The translations under genes and the position numbers were made by a program. DNA of 64,000 bases from Thermoflexaceae bacterium (GTDB lineage: Bacteria; Chloroflexota; Dehalococcoidia; Tepidiformales; Tepidiformaceae), in assembly GCA_015075555.1 (NCBI GenBank), contig JABTUD010000002.1:1054001-1118000 (forward strand), in the 5' to 3' direction. Below are positions 49,300 through 57,462 of this stretch, piece after piece (position 1 is the stretch's first letter; the number at the start of each line of letters is the position of its first letter). Under the pieces are notes generated by a model. The model did not search any database, was not told where the DNA came from, and was given only the letters and a program-made list of their open reading frames with translations.

Positions 49300-49848
49300 C
49301 TAACTGTCGGCGTCGCGCGCCGGCGGCCCTGCGAACAGCTGATCGATCGTGATCGCAAGGCCAGGTACGCGGGTCGATTCAAGTACGTCCTGGCCCGAAA
49401 GGGTCCGGCGCACGGTGCCCTCGTACACCTCGACCTCCCGCCGCTCCAGGTCGACAACCCAGACCGAGCCGACGCCAAACTGGCGGTACAGGTCGATCTT
49501 CGTACGCATTTCCCTGCGGTCCTGGCCGATGGAGAGGATCTCCACAGCGACATCGGGCGGCCGCGATATCCATTCGTCGTCGGCGGGGGGATTAGCGCGA
49601 TAGTAGGCAACGTCGGGGATGGGCGAGCTCGGACCGAGGTCGGCGGAGCCGCGAATGATTGCCCTCGGCTCGACTGCAGCAAACCCCACGGCGTTCAACA
49701 GCTGGCCAATACGGAGCGCCATTCGGCCGTGACCCCATCGCGGTGACATTTTCTCGTACACCTCCCCGTCGATGAGCTCGAGCCGCCGCTCGTCGATGCC
49801 CGGCATCGCAAGGAAGTCGTCCAGCGTCATGCGCGTCCCGGTGACCAT
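49300..49848 (-). CDS. Uma2-family endonuclease-like protein
   Basis: 182 residues from ATG 49848; TACAAT ends 6 nt upstream. DUF820/Uma2 PD-(D/E)xK-like signatures: 'LELIDGEVYEKMSPRWGHGRMALRIGQLL', 'PIPDVAYYR' (P-D-V), 'VAVEILSIGQDRREMRTKIDLYRQFGVGSVWVVDLERREVEVY' (E-I-x-S...K). The biological role of this abundant family is unclear. A terminator sits just before its promoter. Confidence 0.88.
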   Translation of the reverse strand: MVTGTRMTLDDFLAMPGIDERRLELIDGEVYEKMSPRWGHGRMALRIGQLLNAVGFAAVEPRAIIRGSADLGPSSPIPDVAYYRANPPADDEWISRPPDVAVEILSIGQDRREMRTKIDLYRQFGVGSVWVVDLERREVEVYEGTVRRTLSGQDVLESTRVPGLAITIDQLFAGPPARDADS

Positions 49849-49866
49849 GCGCTGATTGTAACAAAA

Positions 49867-49892
49867 CGGCCCCTCCCGATCGGGAGGGGCCG
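49867..49892 (-). terminator. Intrinsic terminator of tatA
   Basis: CGGCCCCTCCCGA (49867-49879) with TCGGGAGGGGCCG (49880-49892), a 26-nt perfect palindrome. Read on the minus strand it is followed by TTTTGTT. It lies 22 nt past the tatA stop (49915) and abuts the Uma2 promoter. Confidence 0.75.
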
Positions 49893-49914
49893 CAACGGGC
49901 AGGAGTGGGGAAGG

Positions 49915-50208
49915 CTAGAAGATGCTCTTTTCTGGAGGTTGCTGGGCCGGGGGCTGGGCCTGCGGCGGCGCCTGGGGAGCCTGGGGCTGTTGAACCTGCG
50001 CGGCCTGCACGGGCGGGGCCGCGGGGGCGGCGGGAGCCTGTTGCGCCTTCTTCGCGGCGTCGGCGTCCTCGTCCTTCACTGCTTTGCGGAACTCCTTGAT
50101 GGAGCTGCCGAGCTCTTTGCCGAGCCCGCTTATCTTGCCGACTCCGAACAGGAGGATTATCACCGCTCCGATGATGAGGAATTCGGGTGCGCCAAGTGAA
50201 CCAAACAT
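49915..50208 (-). CDS. tatA: Sec-independent translocase TatA
   Basis: 97 residues from ATG 50208. N-terminal TM 'EFLIIGAVIILLFGVGKI' followed by an amphipathic helix 'GLGKELGSSIKEFRKAVKDE' is the TatA/E signature. The C-terminal tail is Gln/Pro/Ala-rich. TatA forms the pore for folded, twin-arginine proteins; tatC is not adjacent. Confidence 0.9.
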   Translation of the reverse strand: MFGSLGAPEFLIIGAVIILLFGVGKISGLGKELGSSIKEFRKAVKDEDADAAKKAQQAPAAPAAPPVQAAQVQQPQAPQAPPQAQPPAQQPPEKSIF

Positions 50209-50299
50209 AGACCTACTCTCTTCGGCCACCGAATGGGGGCCTTGTTCCATGGTACAGGATATCCCGGGTGCGCAAACGCGCCATTTGCGGGGGCGAACG

Positions 50300-50611
50300 C
50301 TAACCCAGCCGCTCTACAAATACGTCCATGACGCCGCCGCAGATGCGGTCCTCGGCTTCCAGGGGGGCCGTGAGGTCAACTGTGACGATGCGGGGCACGC
50401 CATCGTGGAGGACGGCCATCGCTTCCTGCCAGACTTCGGCCTCGCCGCAGCCGCCACCGATGGTGCCGAAGAAGGAGCCATCGGGGTGGACGACCATCTT
50501 GGCGCCGGTCTTACGCGGGGTTGACCCGCGCGTCCGGGCGACCGTCGCCAGGGCGACTGGCTGCCCACATTCAATTGCGGTGGCAATGGCGCGATAGATC
50601 TCGCCCTGCAT
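50300..50611 (-). CDS. XdhC/CoxI N-terminal domain protein
   Basis: 103 residues from ATG 50611 (AAGGGA upstream). 'ECGQPVALATVARTRGSTPRKTGAKMVVHPDGSFFGTIGGGCGEAEVW' is the XdhC_CoxI motif (GSTPR...GG-C). XdhC proteins insert molybdenum cofactor into xanthine dehydrogenase-type enzymes; here only the N-terminal domain is present and no such enzyme is nearby. Confidence 0.88.
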   Translation of the reverse strand: MQGEIYRAIATAIECGQPVALATVARTRGSTPRKTGAKMVVHPDGSFFGTIGGGCGEAEVWQEAMAVLHDGVPRIVTVDLTAPLEAEDRICGGVMDVFVERLG

Positions 50612-50913
50612 GGTCCCTTGATGGTGGCAGGGAGCGCGGCCCGCCGCAACTGGCGCCGGGTAGAAGGCGGGTGTACGGCGTCCGCCAGACCCGGGGGTTC
50701 CCCTACGCGGCGCCGTTACGAGCAATCGGCGCCAGTGTCGCCGTTTGAGGGGGCAGGCGTGTGGACGAAAAGTGAACGTTTGGTGACACCGAACGCAGTT
50801 CGCCTGTTACCGGCTGTCCACGGAACCGTATTTACCGGCGGAACGGCCGGGGAAAAAGGCCGTTCACACCACGCATTGGCGGGGAGGACCCGCCAGGAGA
50901 GAGCAGGCTAGGA
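50612..50913. other. 302-nt divergent gap upstream of the surface operon
   Basis: No gene seen. It holds a 19-bp near-palindrome at 50777-50795 and presumably the promoters of the XdhC gene (minus) and the surface operon (plus). No strong -10/-35 pair was found for the operon. Confidence 0.5.
50777..50795. repeat. 19-bp near-palindrome (operator candidate)
   Basis: CGTTTGGTG (50777-50785), A, CACCGAACG (50787-50795): 8 of 9 positions complementary. It lies 119 nt before the surface operon start. Confidence 0.4.
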
Positions 50914-51291
50914 ATGGCAATCTCAACCATGAAGCGCGCGCGGCGGCTGACCGTCGTCGCCGTCTTCGCCATCGTCGCGGTCGCGGCCTTCGGCTTCGCC
51001 GCCGCCAACACCGTGCCCGCCAGCAAGGCCGGCGATGGGCACGGGGCTGTCAGCGGCTATACAGCCTCGGGGGTCCACTACAACCTCAACGCTACCAACC
51101 CGGGCAACATCGACAGCGTCCAGTTCACACTGGACTCCACGCCAGTCGCGGGTTCGACCATCACCGTGAAGCTTGTCGCTGCCGGTTCGACCTGGTACTC
51201 GTGCACGAACGTTGGACCTGCCGTCACCTGCACCACGACAGGGGCCACTGTGCTGACGGCCGACGATCTCCGCGTGGTCGTGGCCGACTAA
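50914..51291 (+). CDS. SipW-substrate-like secreted protein (TasA/CalY-type)
   Basis: 125 residues. The N-terminus 'RRLTVVAVFAIVAVAAFGFAAANTVPASKAGDG' is the 'A-x-NTVP...AGDG' signal typical of proteins exported with SipW-type peptidases in Chloroflexota and Actinobacteriota. The mature part ('SGYTASGVHYNLNATNPGNIDSVQFTLDSTP') is a beta-sandwich; two Cys at the end ('YSCTNV', 'VTCTT') may form a disulfide. First gene of the surface operon. Start ATG 50914 or 50929. Confidence 0.85.
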   Translation: MAISTMKRARRLTVVAVFAIVAVAAFGFAAANTVPASKAGDGHGAVSGYTASGVHYNLNATNPGNIDSVQFTLDSTPVAGSTITVKLVAAGSTWYSCTNVGPAVTCTTTGATVLTADDLRVVVAD

Positions 51292-51298
51292 CGAACCC

Positions 51299-51334
51299 GG
51301 GTGGCCGCACTGGTCCGCGGCCACCCACCAGTCT
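51299..51334 (+). terminator. Terminator or attenuator inside the surface operon
   Basis: GGGTGGCCGC (51299-51308) pairs with GCGGCCACCC (51317-51326), followed by ACCAGTCTTTT. It lies between the first secreted protein gene and the signal peptidase gene and could lower downstream expression. Confidence 0.6.
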
Positions 51335-51355
51335 TTTCAGCCAAAGGGGGAGACA

Positions 51356-52951
51356 ATGAAGACTCGGCGCACGCTGCTGGCGTCGCTGGGCTCGGCGATG
51401 GCGCTGGTCCTGGTCGTGGTGGCGTGGGTGGCATTCGCACCCACAAGGCTCGGCGGACAGGTTTCCTACGTGATCGTGAGCGGGAACAGTATGGAGCCGG
51501 GCATGCACCGCGGGGACCTCGCGGTGGTGCGACGCTCGCACAGCTACACCGAAGGCGACATCGTCACCTACCGTCACCCCGAGATTGGGCCGGTGATCCA
51601 CCGCATCATCGGCCGCGACGGGGAGCGGTTCGTCCTCAAGGGCGACCACAACGACTTCATCGACGGCCACCACCCGGTTGAAGCGGAGCTCATTGGCGAG
51701 CTCTGGTTCCGGGTTCCATCGGTGGGGCGGCTCATGGGGCCGCTCCAGGAACAGAAGTACGCCGCGGTGCTCATCGTGCTCGCTCTGGTGGGGCTGGGTG
51801 GGGGCGCCGGGGCTGCAGCGAACCGGCGGCGTGCTTCAGAGAGAGAAGGGCGGCCAGCCGGCGCCGCCCATGCAGGGGAGACGGTCATGCAATCGATAAC
51901 TCGCAACTGGGAAGACGGCCTGGTGACACTGGGGGCAGCGGCTTTCGCCTTCCTTGTGCTGGCGTTTGTCTCGTTTGGCCGTCCGGTGACGCGCGAAGTC
52001 CCCGACAATGCCGTCTACACGCAGTCGGGTGAGTTCGCCTACTCGGCCAAGGCGGCTAACGGCACGCTTTACGACTCCTCGGCGGCAACAACTGGCGACC
52101 CCGTGTACCGCCGCCAGAGCGACCTGGTGGACGTTTCGTTCAGGTACTGGTTGACGAGCGAGCACCCGGCGACGGTGAGCGGCAGCTACCGGCTTGTGGC
52201 CGAGGCCGGTGACGATGCTGGCTGGAAGCGGACGTTTGAGCTTCAGCCAGAGACGCCGTTCCAGGGCAGCGCCTTCACGGCAGGCGGAACGTTCTCCCTG
52301 AACGAGATCGGGGCCGTCATCGAGCGGCTTGAGAACGAGACCGGGGTGCGAAACCAGAGCTACACCGTCTCGGTCGTCCCGGAAGTGAGCATTGCCGGGA
52401 CGCTCTCGGGCCGCGCCTTCGAAGACACCTTCGCTCCGCGCCTGGAGTTCAAGCTCGACCCGTTCCAGCTCTCGCTGGTGAAGGACTCCGGCAAAGCCGG
52501 GAACGCGCTGGCGCCATCGACGGAGGGGCTGAACCAGGGGAAGCGGACCGAGAGCAACACGGTGAACCTGCTCTTCTTCGAGCTGGGCGTGGCCACCGGG
52601 CGCTGGCTGTCGCTGCTGGGGCTGGGGCTGGTGCTGGCGGGTGCGGGCGTGTTCATCCTTGGCGCCATTCGCCGCATGGGCCCGGCGGGCGATTCGCCGC
52701 AGAGCGTGCAGGCGAAGTACGGCCTGCCCGTCATCACGGTACGCAGCGCCCCTACGCCGAGGGCGAACGCCGTGATTGACGTCGCTTCGGTCGATGACCT
52801 GGCGCGCGTTGCCGAGCGCGAGGGCGCCGTGCTTCTTCAGGAGATAAGGCCCGGATACCACTGTTACTTCGTGCAGGCCGGGACGGTGGTCTACCGGTTC
52901 CAGGCGCTGGGGACGCCGTCAAAGAACTTCCGCGGGGCGACGGCAGCATGA
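51356..52951 (+). CDS. Signal peptidase I (SipW type) fused to a DUF5305-like ectodomain
   Basis: 531 residues from ATG 51356 (GGGGGAG upstream). TM1 'SLGSAMALVLVVVAWVAF' precedes the peptidase core: Ser in 'GNSMEPGM', then 'GDIVTYRHPEIGPVIHRIIGRDGERFVLKGDHN', i.e. a Ser/His dyad of the SipW (ER-type) class, not Ser/Lys. A second TM is near 'AAVLIVLALVGLGGG'. From about residue 180 a further TM, a DUF5305-like beta domain and a C-terminal TM ('WLSLLGLGLVLAGAGVFILGAI') follow. It should cleave the SipW-type substrates next door. Confidence 0.85.
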   Translation: MKTRRTLLASLGSAMALVLVVVAWVAFAPTRLGGQVSYVIVSGNSMEPGMHRGDLAVVRRSHSYTEGDIVTYRHPEIGPVIHRIIGRDGERFVLKGDHNDFIDGHHPVEAELIGELWFRVPSVGRLMGPLQEQKYAAVLIVLALVGLGGGAGAAANRRRASEREGRPAGAAHAGETVMQSITRNWEDGLVTLGAAAFAFLVLAFVSFGRPVTREVPDNAVYTQSGEFAYSAKAANGTLYDSSAATTGDPVYRRQSDLVDVSFRYWLTSEHPATVSGSYRLVAEAGDDAGWKRTFELQPETPFQGSAFTAGGTFSLNEIGAVIERLENETGVRNQSYTVSVVPEVSIAGTLSGRAFEDTFAPRLEFKLDPFQLSLVKDSGKAGNALAPSTEGLNQGKRTESNTVNLLFFELGVATGRWLSLLGLGLVLAGAGVFILGAIRRMGPAGDSPQSVQAKYGLPVITVRSAPTPRANAVIDVASVDDLARVAEREGAVLLQEIRPGYHCYFVQAGTVVYRFQALGTPSKNFRGATAA

Positions 52952-53463
52952 CCGGGGCAAGGGGTTTCGCGCGGCTGGCCACCCTGGCCCTTGGCGCCCT
53001 GGTGCTGGGAAGCCTTGCGACGGCCCTTGCGGCGACAAATACTGTCGCGCCCTCGGCGGCTGACGACCAGAGCATCCCGATTACGCCAAACGACCTGGCG
53101 CCGATCGAATGCCGCTCGTACATCTACGTGACCGCACTGGTGGTGGGCTCGGGGACGGTCATTGGCAGCAACGCCAGCGAGCTCATCCTGGGGGGCCCGG
53201 GGAACGATCGCCTGCGCGGTAACGGCGGGGACGACTGCATGGTGGGCGGCGACGGCAACGATGACCTGCGCGGCGGCAATGGCAACGACGTGCTCATTGG
53301 CGGGCCGGGGAACGACCGGCTGCTGGGCCAGAACGGGAACGACCGCCTCTACGGCCACAACGGCAACGACAGGCTGCACGGAGGCAACGGCGGGGGCGAC
53401 TACTGCGAGGGGGGCGCGGGCATCGACCTGCTCCTGGGCGGCTGCGAGTCGTGGGTGCCCTGA
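52948..53463 (+). CDS. Secreted RTX-repeat (Ca2+-binding) protein
   Basis: 171 residues, ATGA overlap with the peptidase gene. The signal region 'LATALAATNTVAPSAADDQ' resembles the 'A-x-NTV' export signal of the first gene in the operon. About eight glycine-rich nonapeptides (GGxGNDxLx) follow from residue 80: 'GGPGNDRLRGNGGDDCMVGGDGNDDLRGGNGNDVLIGGPGNDRL' and so on. These form a Ca2+-binding beta-roll. Cys pairs at the ends may close it. Confidence 0.9.
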   Translation: MTGARGFARLATLALGALVLGSLATALAATNTVAPSAADDQSIPITPNDLAPIECRSYIYVTALVVGSGTVIGSNASELILGGPGNDRLRGNGGDDCMVGGDGNDDLRGGNGNDVLIGGPGNDRLLGQNGNDRLYGHNGNDRLHGGNGGGDYCEGGAGIDLLLGGCESWVP

Positions 53464-53469
53464 GGGGGG

Positions 53470-54288
53470 CTACTGCCAGCGGGGGTAGCTGCCAAACACC
53501 TTGACATGGGCGCAGAGGGGCCGGATTGCATCCAGCACCTCGGCGCCCTGCGGGTCATCCTGGTGGCCTTCGAAATCGATCAGGAAGACGTATTCGCCAA
53601 AGACGAGGCGAGTGGGGCGGCTTTCGATCTTAGTGCAGTTGATGCCTCGCCGGGCGAACTCGATGAGCACTCCGGCGAGGGATCCCGGGCGGTCCTCGGC
53701 GAAGGTGAAGGCGATCGATGTCCGGTCGCGGCCCGTGGGGCCGGGAGTGCCGCGTCCGAGGAGCACAAAGCGCGTGGCGTTAAGCGAAGAGTCCTGGATG
53801 TCGTGGGCGATGACCTGGCCGCCGTGAAGCTCGGCGGCGCGGACGGTGGCGATGGCAGCGGCATCGCCGGGGCGCTTCATCATCAGCGCCACTGCCTCTG
53901 CGGTGGAGAGTGCAGCCTCCACCTGCGCCCCGGGGAGCTCGCGCTGGAGGAAGCGGCGGCACTGCCCGAAGGCCTGGGGGTGGGAGTAGATGATGCGCAC
54001 ATCGGAGGTGCGAGTCCCCGGCCGCACGATGAGGTTGTGCTCGACGGGCAGGACGAGCTCGGCCTGGACCTGGAGGGTGGTGTCGTGGATGAGGATATCG
54101 AGCGTTTCGGCGACCGAGCCGCTGACGGAATTTTCGATTGCCAGCACGCCGGCATCGGCCTGGCCCGATTCAACGGCAGCGGCCACGGCGGCATGAGAAG
54201 GGAAGGGCACCAACTCGGCGGAAGGTTCGAAACGGAGTGCAGCCAGCTCGCCAAAGGTGCCCGGGGGGCCGAGAAAGGCGAGCTTCAT
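53470..54288 (-). CDS. pheA: Prephenate dehydratase
   Basis: 272 residues from ATG 54288. 'MKLAFLGPPGTFGELAALRF' and 'AIENSVSGSVAETLD' are dehydratase hallmarks; 'NATRFVLLG' is the TRF motif; the C-terminal ACT domain has 'ESRPTRLVFGEYVFLIDFEGH' (ESRP). It converts prephenate to phenylpyruvate and is inhibited by phenylalanine via ACT. It starts 4 nt after the trkA-like gene. Confidence 0.95.
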   Translation of the reverse strand: MKLAFLGPPGTFGELAALRFEPSAELVPFPSHAAVAAAVESGQADAGVLAIENSVSGSVAETLDILIHDTTLQVQAELVLPVEHNLIVRPGTRTSDVRIIYSHPQAFGQCRRFLQRELPGAQVEAALSTAEAVALMMKRPGDAAAIATVRAAELHGGQVIAHDIQDSSLNATRFVLLGRGTPGPTGRDRTSIAFTFAEDRPGSLAGVLIEFARRGINCTKIESRPTRLVFGEYVFLIDFEGHQDDPQGAEVLDAIRPLCAHVKVFGSYPRWQ

Positions 54289-54292
54289 GGGC

Positions 54293-54967
54293 TCAGGTGT
54301 CCATCCCATGCGTGGAGCCGATGAGGGCCTCGCGCAGCATGTCCTTGTTCTCTTTGCGCGTTACCACGACGAGGGCATCGCCGGGGTGAAGGCGCGTATC
54401 GCCGCCGGGAATGCGGGGGACGCCGCCGGGGTCGACGATGAGGGAGATGAGCGACTCGGGCGGGAGCAGGACTTCGCGAACGGAGCGGCCCACGGCGGGC
54501 GAGGTCTCGGGGAGGCGGAGCTCGACAAGCTCCAGGCCGCTATGCAGCTGGAGCAGGGCGATCATGTCGTGGGTGGGGAGCTCCTGCTCGATCTGGGCGA
54601 GGATGGCGGTGGTGGCCGAAATGGTGGTTTCGATGCCGCGCTTCTTGAAGAGCAGCTCATTCTTGGGGTTGTTGATGCGCGCGATCGCGCGCCCGGCGCC
54701 GCGCTGACGGGCGACCTCACAGATGACCAGGTTGTCCTCGTCATCCCCGGTGACGGCGGCCACGAGGTCTGCGCGTCCGATTCCAGCGGCATCGAGCACG
54801 GTTGCCTCGCAGCTATCGCCAAGCATCACGGCTTCGCCCAGCTCTTCGGCGATGGCGTTCACGCGCGCGGAATCGCGTTCAATGATGAGCACTTCGTTGT
54901 TGGCATTGAGGAGCTCCTGGGCGAGGTAGAAGCCAACCTTGCCACCGCCGGCGACCACAACGTACAT
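54293..54967 (-). CDS. TrkA-type K+ transport regulator (RCK N and C)
   Basis: 224 residues. Rossmann TrkA-N 'YVVVAGGGKVGFYLAQELLNANNEVLIIERDSARV' with GxGxxG and acidic residue, then a TrkA-C domain ('GLELVELRLPETSPAVGRSVREVLLPPESLISLIVD'). It binds NAD(H)/ATP and gates a K+ channel (KtrA/TrkA-like). The second gene of the pair overlaps almost directly. No K+ channel gene is in the window. Confidence 0.9.
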   Translation of the reverse strand: MYVVVAGGGKVGFYLAQELLNANNEVLIIERDSARVNAIAEELGEAVMLGDSCEATVLDAAGIGRADLVAAVTGDDEDNLVICEVARQRGAGRAIARINNPKNELLFKKRGIETTISATTAILAQIEQELPTHDMIALLQLHSGLELVELRLPETSPAVGRSVREVLLPPESLISLIVDPGGVPRIPGGDTRLHPGDALVVVTRKENKDMLREALIGSTHGMDT

Positions 54968-54969
54968 GG

Positions 54970-55386
54970 CTAACCCCCTTTCGCTTCCCCGCCGAGCAGC
55001 ATGTCGACCATGATCTGGGCGCCAAGGCTGGTGGGACTGAAGGTCTCAAGCCCCAGCTCGCGAAAGATCTCTTCGCGCAAAGGGTCGTAGATGCGGCAAA
55101 GGACGCGCTTGACCTCGTAGACCTCGCGGGCCACCTGGCTGGCGAAGTAGTTGCGGTTATCGCCCTGGGTGACTGCGAAGAAGGCATCGGCGGTCTTGAT
55201 CCCGGCGCGTTCGAGAGCGTTGCCATCCATGCCGTTGCCGATGGCCTGCGCGCCGCGGAACCCGGCGGGGAGACGCCGGAAAGCGGCAGGGTTTGTGTCC
55301 ATTACGGTGACCCGGTGGCCGGCCTCGTCGAGTATCCCCGCGATCCGGGCGCCGAGTCGCCCACAGCCCATGATGACGATGTTCAT
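54970..55386 (-). CDS. TrkA-N domain protein (short K+ regulator)
   Basis: 138 residues from ATG 55386, GAAGGTGAAG upstream. Only the Rossmann half is present: 'NIVIMGCGRLGARIAGILDEAGHRVTVMDTNP' and 'GNGMDGNALERAGIKTADAFFAVTQGDNRNYFASQVA'. It should form a heteromer with the adjacent TrkA, as KtrA/C-type regulators do. 2 nt separate the two genes. Confidence 0.88.
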   Translation of the reverse strand: MNIVIMGCGRLGARIAGILDEAGHRVTVMDTNPAAFRRLPAGFRGAQAIGNGMDGNALERAGIKTADAFFAVTQGDNRNYFASQVAREVYEVKRVLCRIYDPLREEIFRELGLETFSPTSLGAQIMVDMLLGGEAKGG

Positions 55387-55416
55387 CGCTTCACCTTCGC
55401 CCACATCTTGCTCTAC

Positions 55417-55851
55417 CTAGACAGGCTTCGCCACGGCCTGGCGGACCACCCACACCTGGCAGGGCGCGTGCTTGAGCACGTAGTCGGCGGTGCGGCCGAC
55501 CTGGAAGTCGCCGATCAGGCGCTTGTAGCCCACGCCCAGGACGATGGCGTCGACGCCCCTGTCGCGGGCCTCGTCGACGATGGCAGGGCCGGCCTCCCGC
55601 GCCTGGAGCAGCTCACGGGAGATGCGATAGCCCGCCCCGGATGCCGCTTCCTCGGCGTGGCGCAGGATCTGTTCGCCACGGCGGGCCTCGTTGTCCATCT
55701 CAACGTTGAGGGGGAGGGAGCGGAGCACCTCGATGATGTGGATGGCAATGACCTTGCCCTTCGACTGGCGGGCAAGGCGGCAGGCGATGCCAACGGCCTC
55801 GAGGCTGGCAGCTGAATCTGTGACCGGGACGAGCACGGAGCGTAGCTGCAT
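55417..55851 (-). CDS. Universal stress protein UspA family
   Basis: 144 residues. 'SVLVPVTDSAASLEAVGIACRLA' and 'DAIVLGVGYKRLIGDFQVGRTADYVLKHAPCQVWVV' are UspA motifs; the ATP-binding G-x2-G-x9-G-(S/T) is degenerate ('GVGYKRLIGDFQVGRTADYV'). It is a cytosolic stress protein. It sits next to the K+ regulators. Confidence 0.85.
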   Translation of the reverse strand: MQLRSVLVPVTDSAASLEAVGIACRLARQSKGKVIAIHIIEVLRSLPLNVEMDNEARRGEQILRHAEEAASGAGYRISRELLQAREAGPAIVDEARDRGVDAIVLGVGYKRLIGDFQVGRTADYVLKHAPCQVWVVRQAVAKPV

Positions 55852-55900
55852 CAGCGGCCCCCGGACCGGCGAGTGCTACTGGAGAGCGAGGGAACGGCAC

Positions 55901-56071
55901 TCATCGCGCATCGTCCTGGGCGAACCATAAGCGCACCACGCCGTTGATGATCAGCACGACACCGATGGCGATGCCGATGTTCCAGGAGGCCGACTGCGTG
56001 AGCATGAAGAGTATTAGCGCGATACCCAGGATGACCGAGATAACCGAGAAAATGTAGTTTGCGGTTCGCAT
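55901..56071 (-). CDS. 56-residue membrane protein, unknown
   Basis: From ATG 56071 to TGA 55901. Two TM helices: 'IFSVISVILGIALILFML' and 'NIGIAIGVVLIINGVVRLWF'. It fits a small two-TM envelope protein. No clear ribosome site. Adjacent to UspA and TrkA genes on the same strand. Confidence 0.6.
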   Translation of the reverse strand: MRTANYIFSVISVILGIALILFMLTQSASWNIGIAIGVVLIINGVVRLWFAQDDAR

Positions 56072-56182
56072 GGAAAGCCCGCGTGGAGGAGGAAGCGGGG
56101 GCGCTCCGCCAGGCTAATCGAGATGCTACGCCACCCTGGGTGAACAGGGAACAAGTCCCCACCGACCGTGGTGCCGGCGCGG

Positions 56183-57400
56183 CTAATCGCCCCTTTCGAG
56201 CTCGAACGCTTCGTGAAGGGCGCGCACGGCATCGGGGACGCGGGCTGCATCGATGATGCAGGTAAGGCGGATCTCGCTTGTGGAGATGAGCTCGATGTTG
56301 ATGCCCGCATTGAACAGGGCCCGGAACATGCGCGCGGCGTAGCCAGGGGCGGTCTGGATTCCGACACCGACGATGCTGACCTTGCCCAGCTCCCCGGCGG
56401 CGACGAACCCCGGGGCGCCCACATCGCGGCAGATACCGGTCATCTCGGACTCGGCGCGGCGCAGGTCCTTGCGCGAGATGGTGAACGTGAGGTCCGTCAG
56501 GTTGTCCTCGCTGGCGTTCTGAACGATCGTATCGACGCTGATGCCGGCGGCGGCGAGGGGCTCGAAGATGGTGGCGGCGATGCCCGGCCTGTCGGGCACG
56601 CGGCGAATGGTGATCTTCGCCACATCGGTGTCGTGGGCGATGGCGCGGACGCGGTTGCGTTCTTCCAACTCGGATTCTCCATGGATGAGGGTACCCGGGG
56701 CGTCAACCAGGCTTGAGGTGACAAGGATGGGGAGCTCGTAGACGGAGGCGAGCTCCACGGCACGGTTGTGCATGACCTGGGAGCCCTGGGTGGCCAGCTC
56801 AAGCATCTCTTCGTAGGTGAGGTCGGTGAGCTTGCGGGCGGTGGGCACAAGGCGCGGGTCGGCCGTGTAGACGCCTTCGACGTCCTTGCAGTTCTCGCAA
56901 CGATCGGCGCCCAGGGCGACAGCGAGGGCAACGGCGGTGAGGTCGCTCCCGCCGCGGCCGAGGGTGACGATGTCGCCCTCATCGGTGGCTCCCTGGAACC
57001 CGGCGACGATGGGCACGCGGCCGCAATCGAGCTCGGCGCGCACGCGGCCGGCCTGCACTCGCGCGATGCGGCCAGAGCCATGGTCGGCGCGGGTGTAGAT
57101 CCCGGCCTGCTGGCCTGTCAGGCCAACCGCCTCCTGGCCGAGCGCGCGCAGGGCCATGGCCAGGAGGGCGATGGACATCTGCTCGCCCGTAGCGAGGAGC
57201 ATATCGAGCTCGCGCGGGTCCGGGTCGGGCGTGATGGAGAGCGCGAGGTCAATGAGTTCGTCGGTGCGGTTGCCCATCGCCGAGACAACGACCACCACCT
57301 GGTCGCCGGCGTGAACGCGCCTCATCACGCGCCCGGCCACGTGGCGAATGCGCTCGGCATCGGCTACCGATGTTCCACCGTACTTCTGGACGACAAGCAT
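56183..57400 (-). CDS. lysC: Aspartate kinase
   Basis: 405 residues. 'LVVQKYGGTSVADAERIRHVA' is the kinase start; 'GRGGSDLTAVALAVALGAD' and 'CENCKDVEGVYTADPR' follow. Two ACT domains lie at the C-terminus ('ITIRRVPDRPGIAATIFEPLAAAGISVDTIV'). First step of Lys/Met/Thr synthesis from aspartate; ACT domains give feedback control. With thrC it supplies the same pathway, although they are not in one operon. Confidence 0.95.
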   Translation of the reverse strand: MLVVQKYGGTSVADAERIRHVAGRVMRRVHAGDQVVVVVSAMGNRTDELIDLALSITPDPDPRELDMLLATGEQMSIALLAMALRALGQEAVGLTGQQAGIYTRADHGSGRIARVQAGRVRAELDCGRVPIVAGFQGATDEGDIVTLGRGGSDLTAVALAVALGADRCENCKDVEGVYTADPRLVPTARKLTDLTYEEMLELATQGSQVMHNRAVELASVYELPILVTSSLVDAPGTLIHGESELEERNRVRAIAHDTDVAKITIRRVPDRPGIAATIFEPLAAAGISVDTIVQNASEDNLTDLTFTISRKDLRRAESEMTGICRDVGAPGFVAAGELGKVSIVGVGIQTAPGYAARMFRALFNAGINIELISTSEIRLTCIIDAARVPDAVRALHEAFELERGD

Positions 57401-57462
57401 CGATCAAGAGGATGCGCCAGGCGACGGAAACGGGCCACCGGGAGCACTGCAACCAGAAGGGG

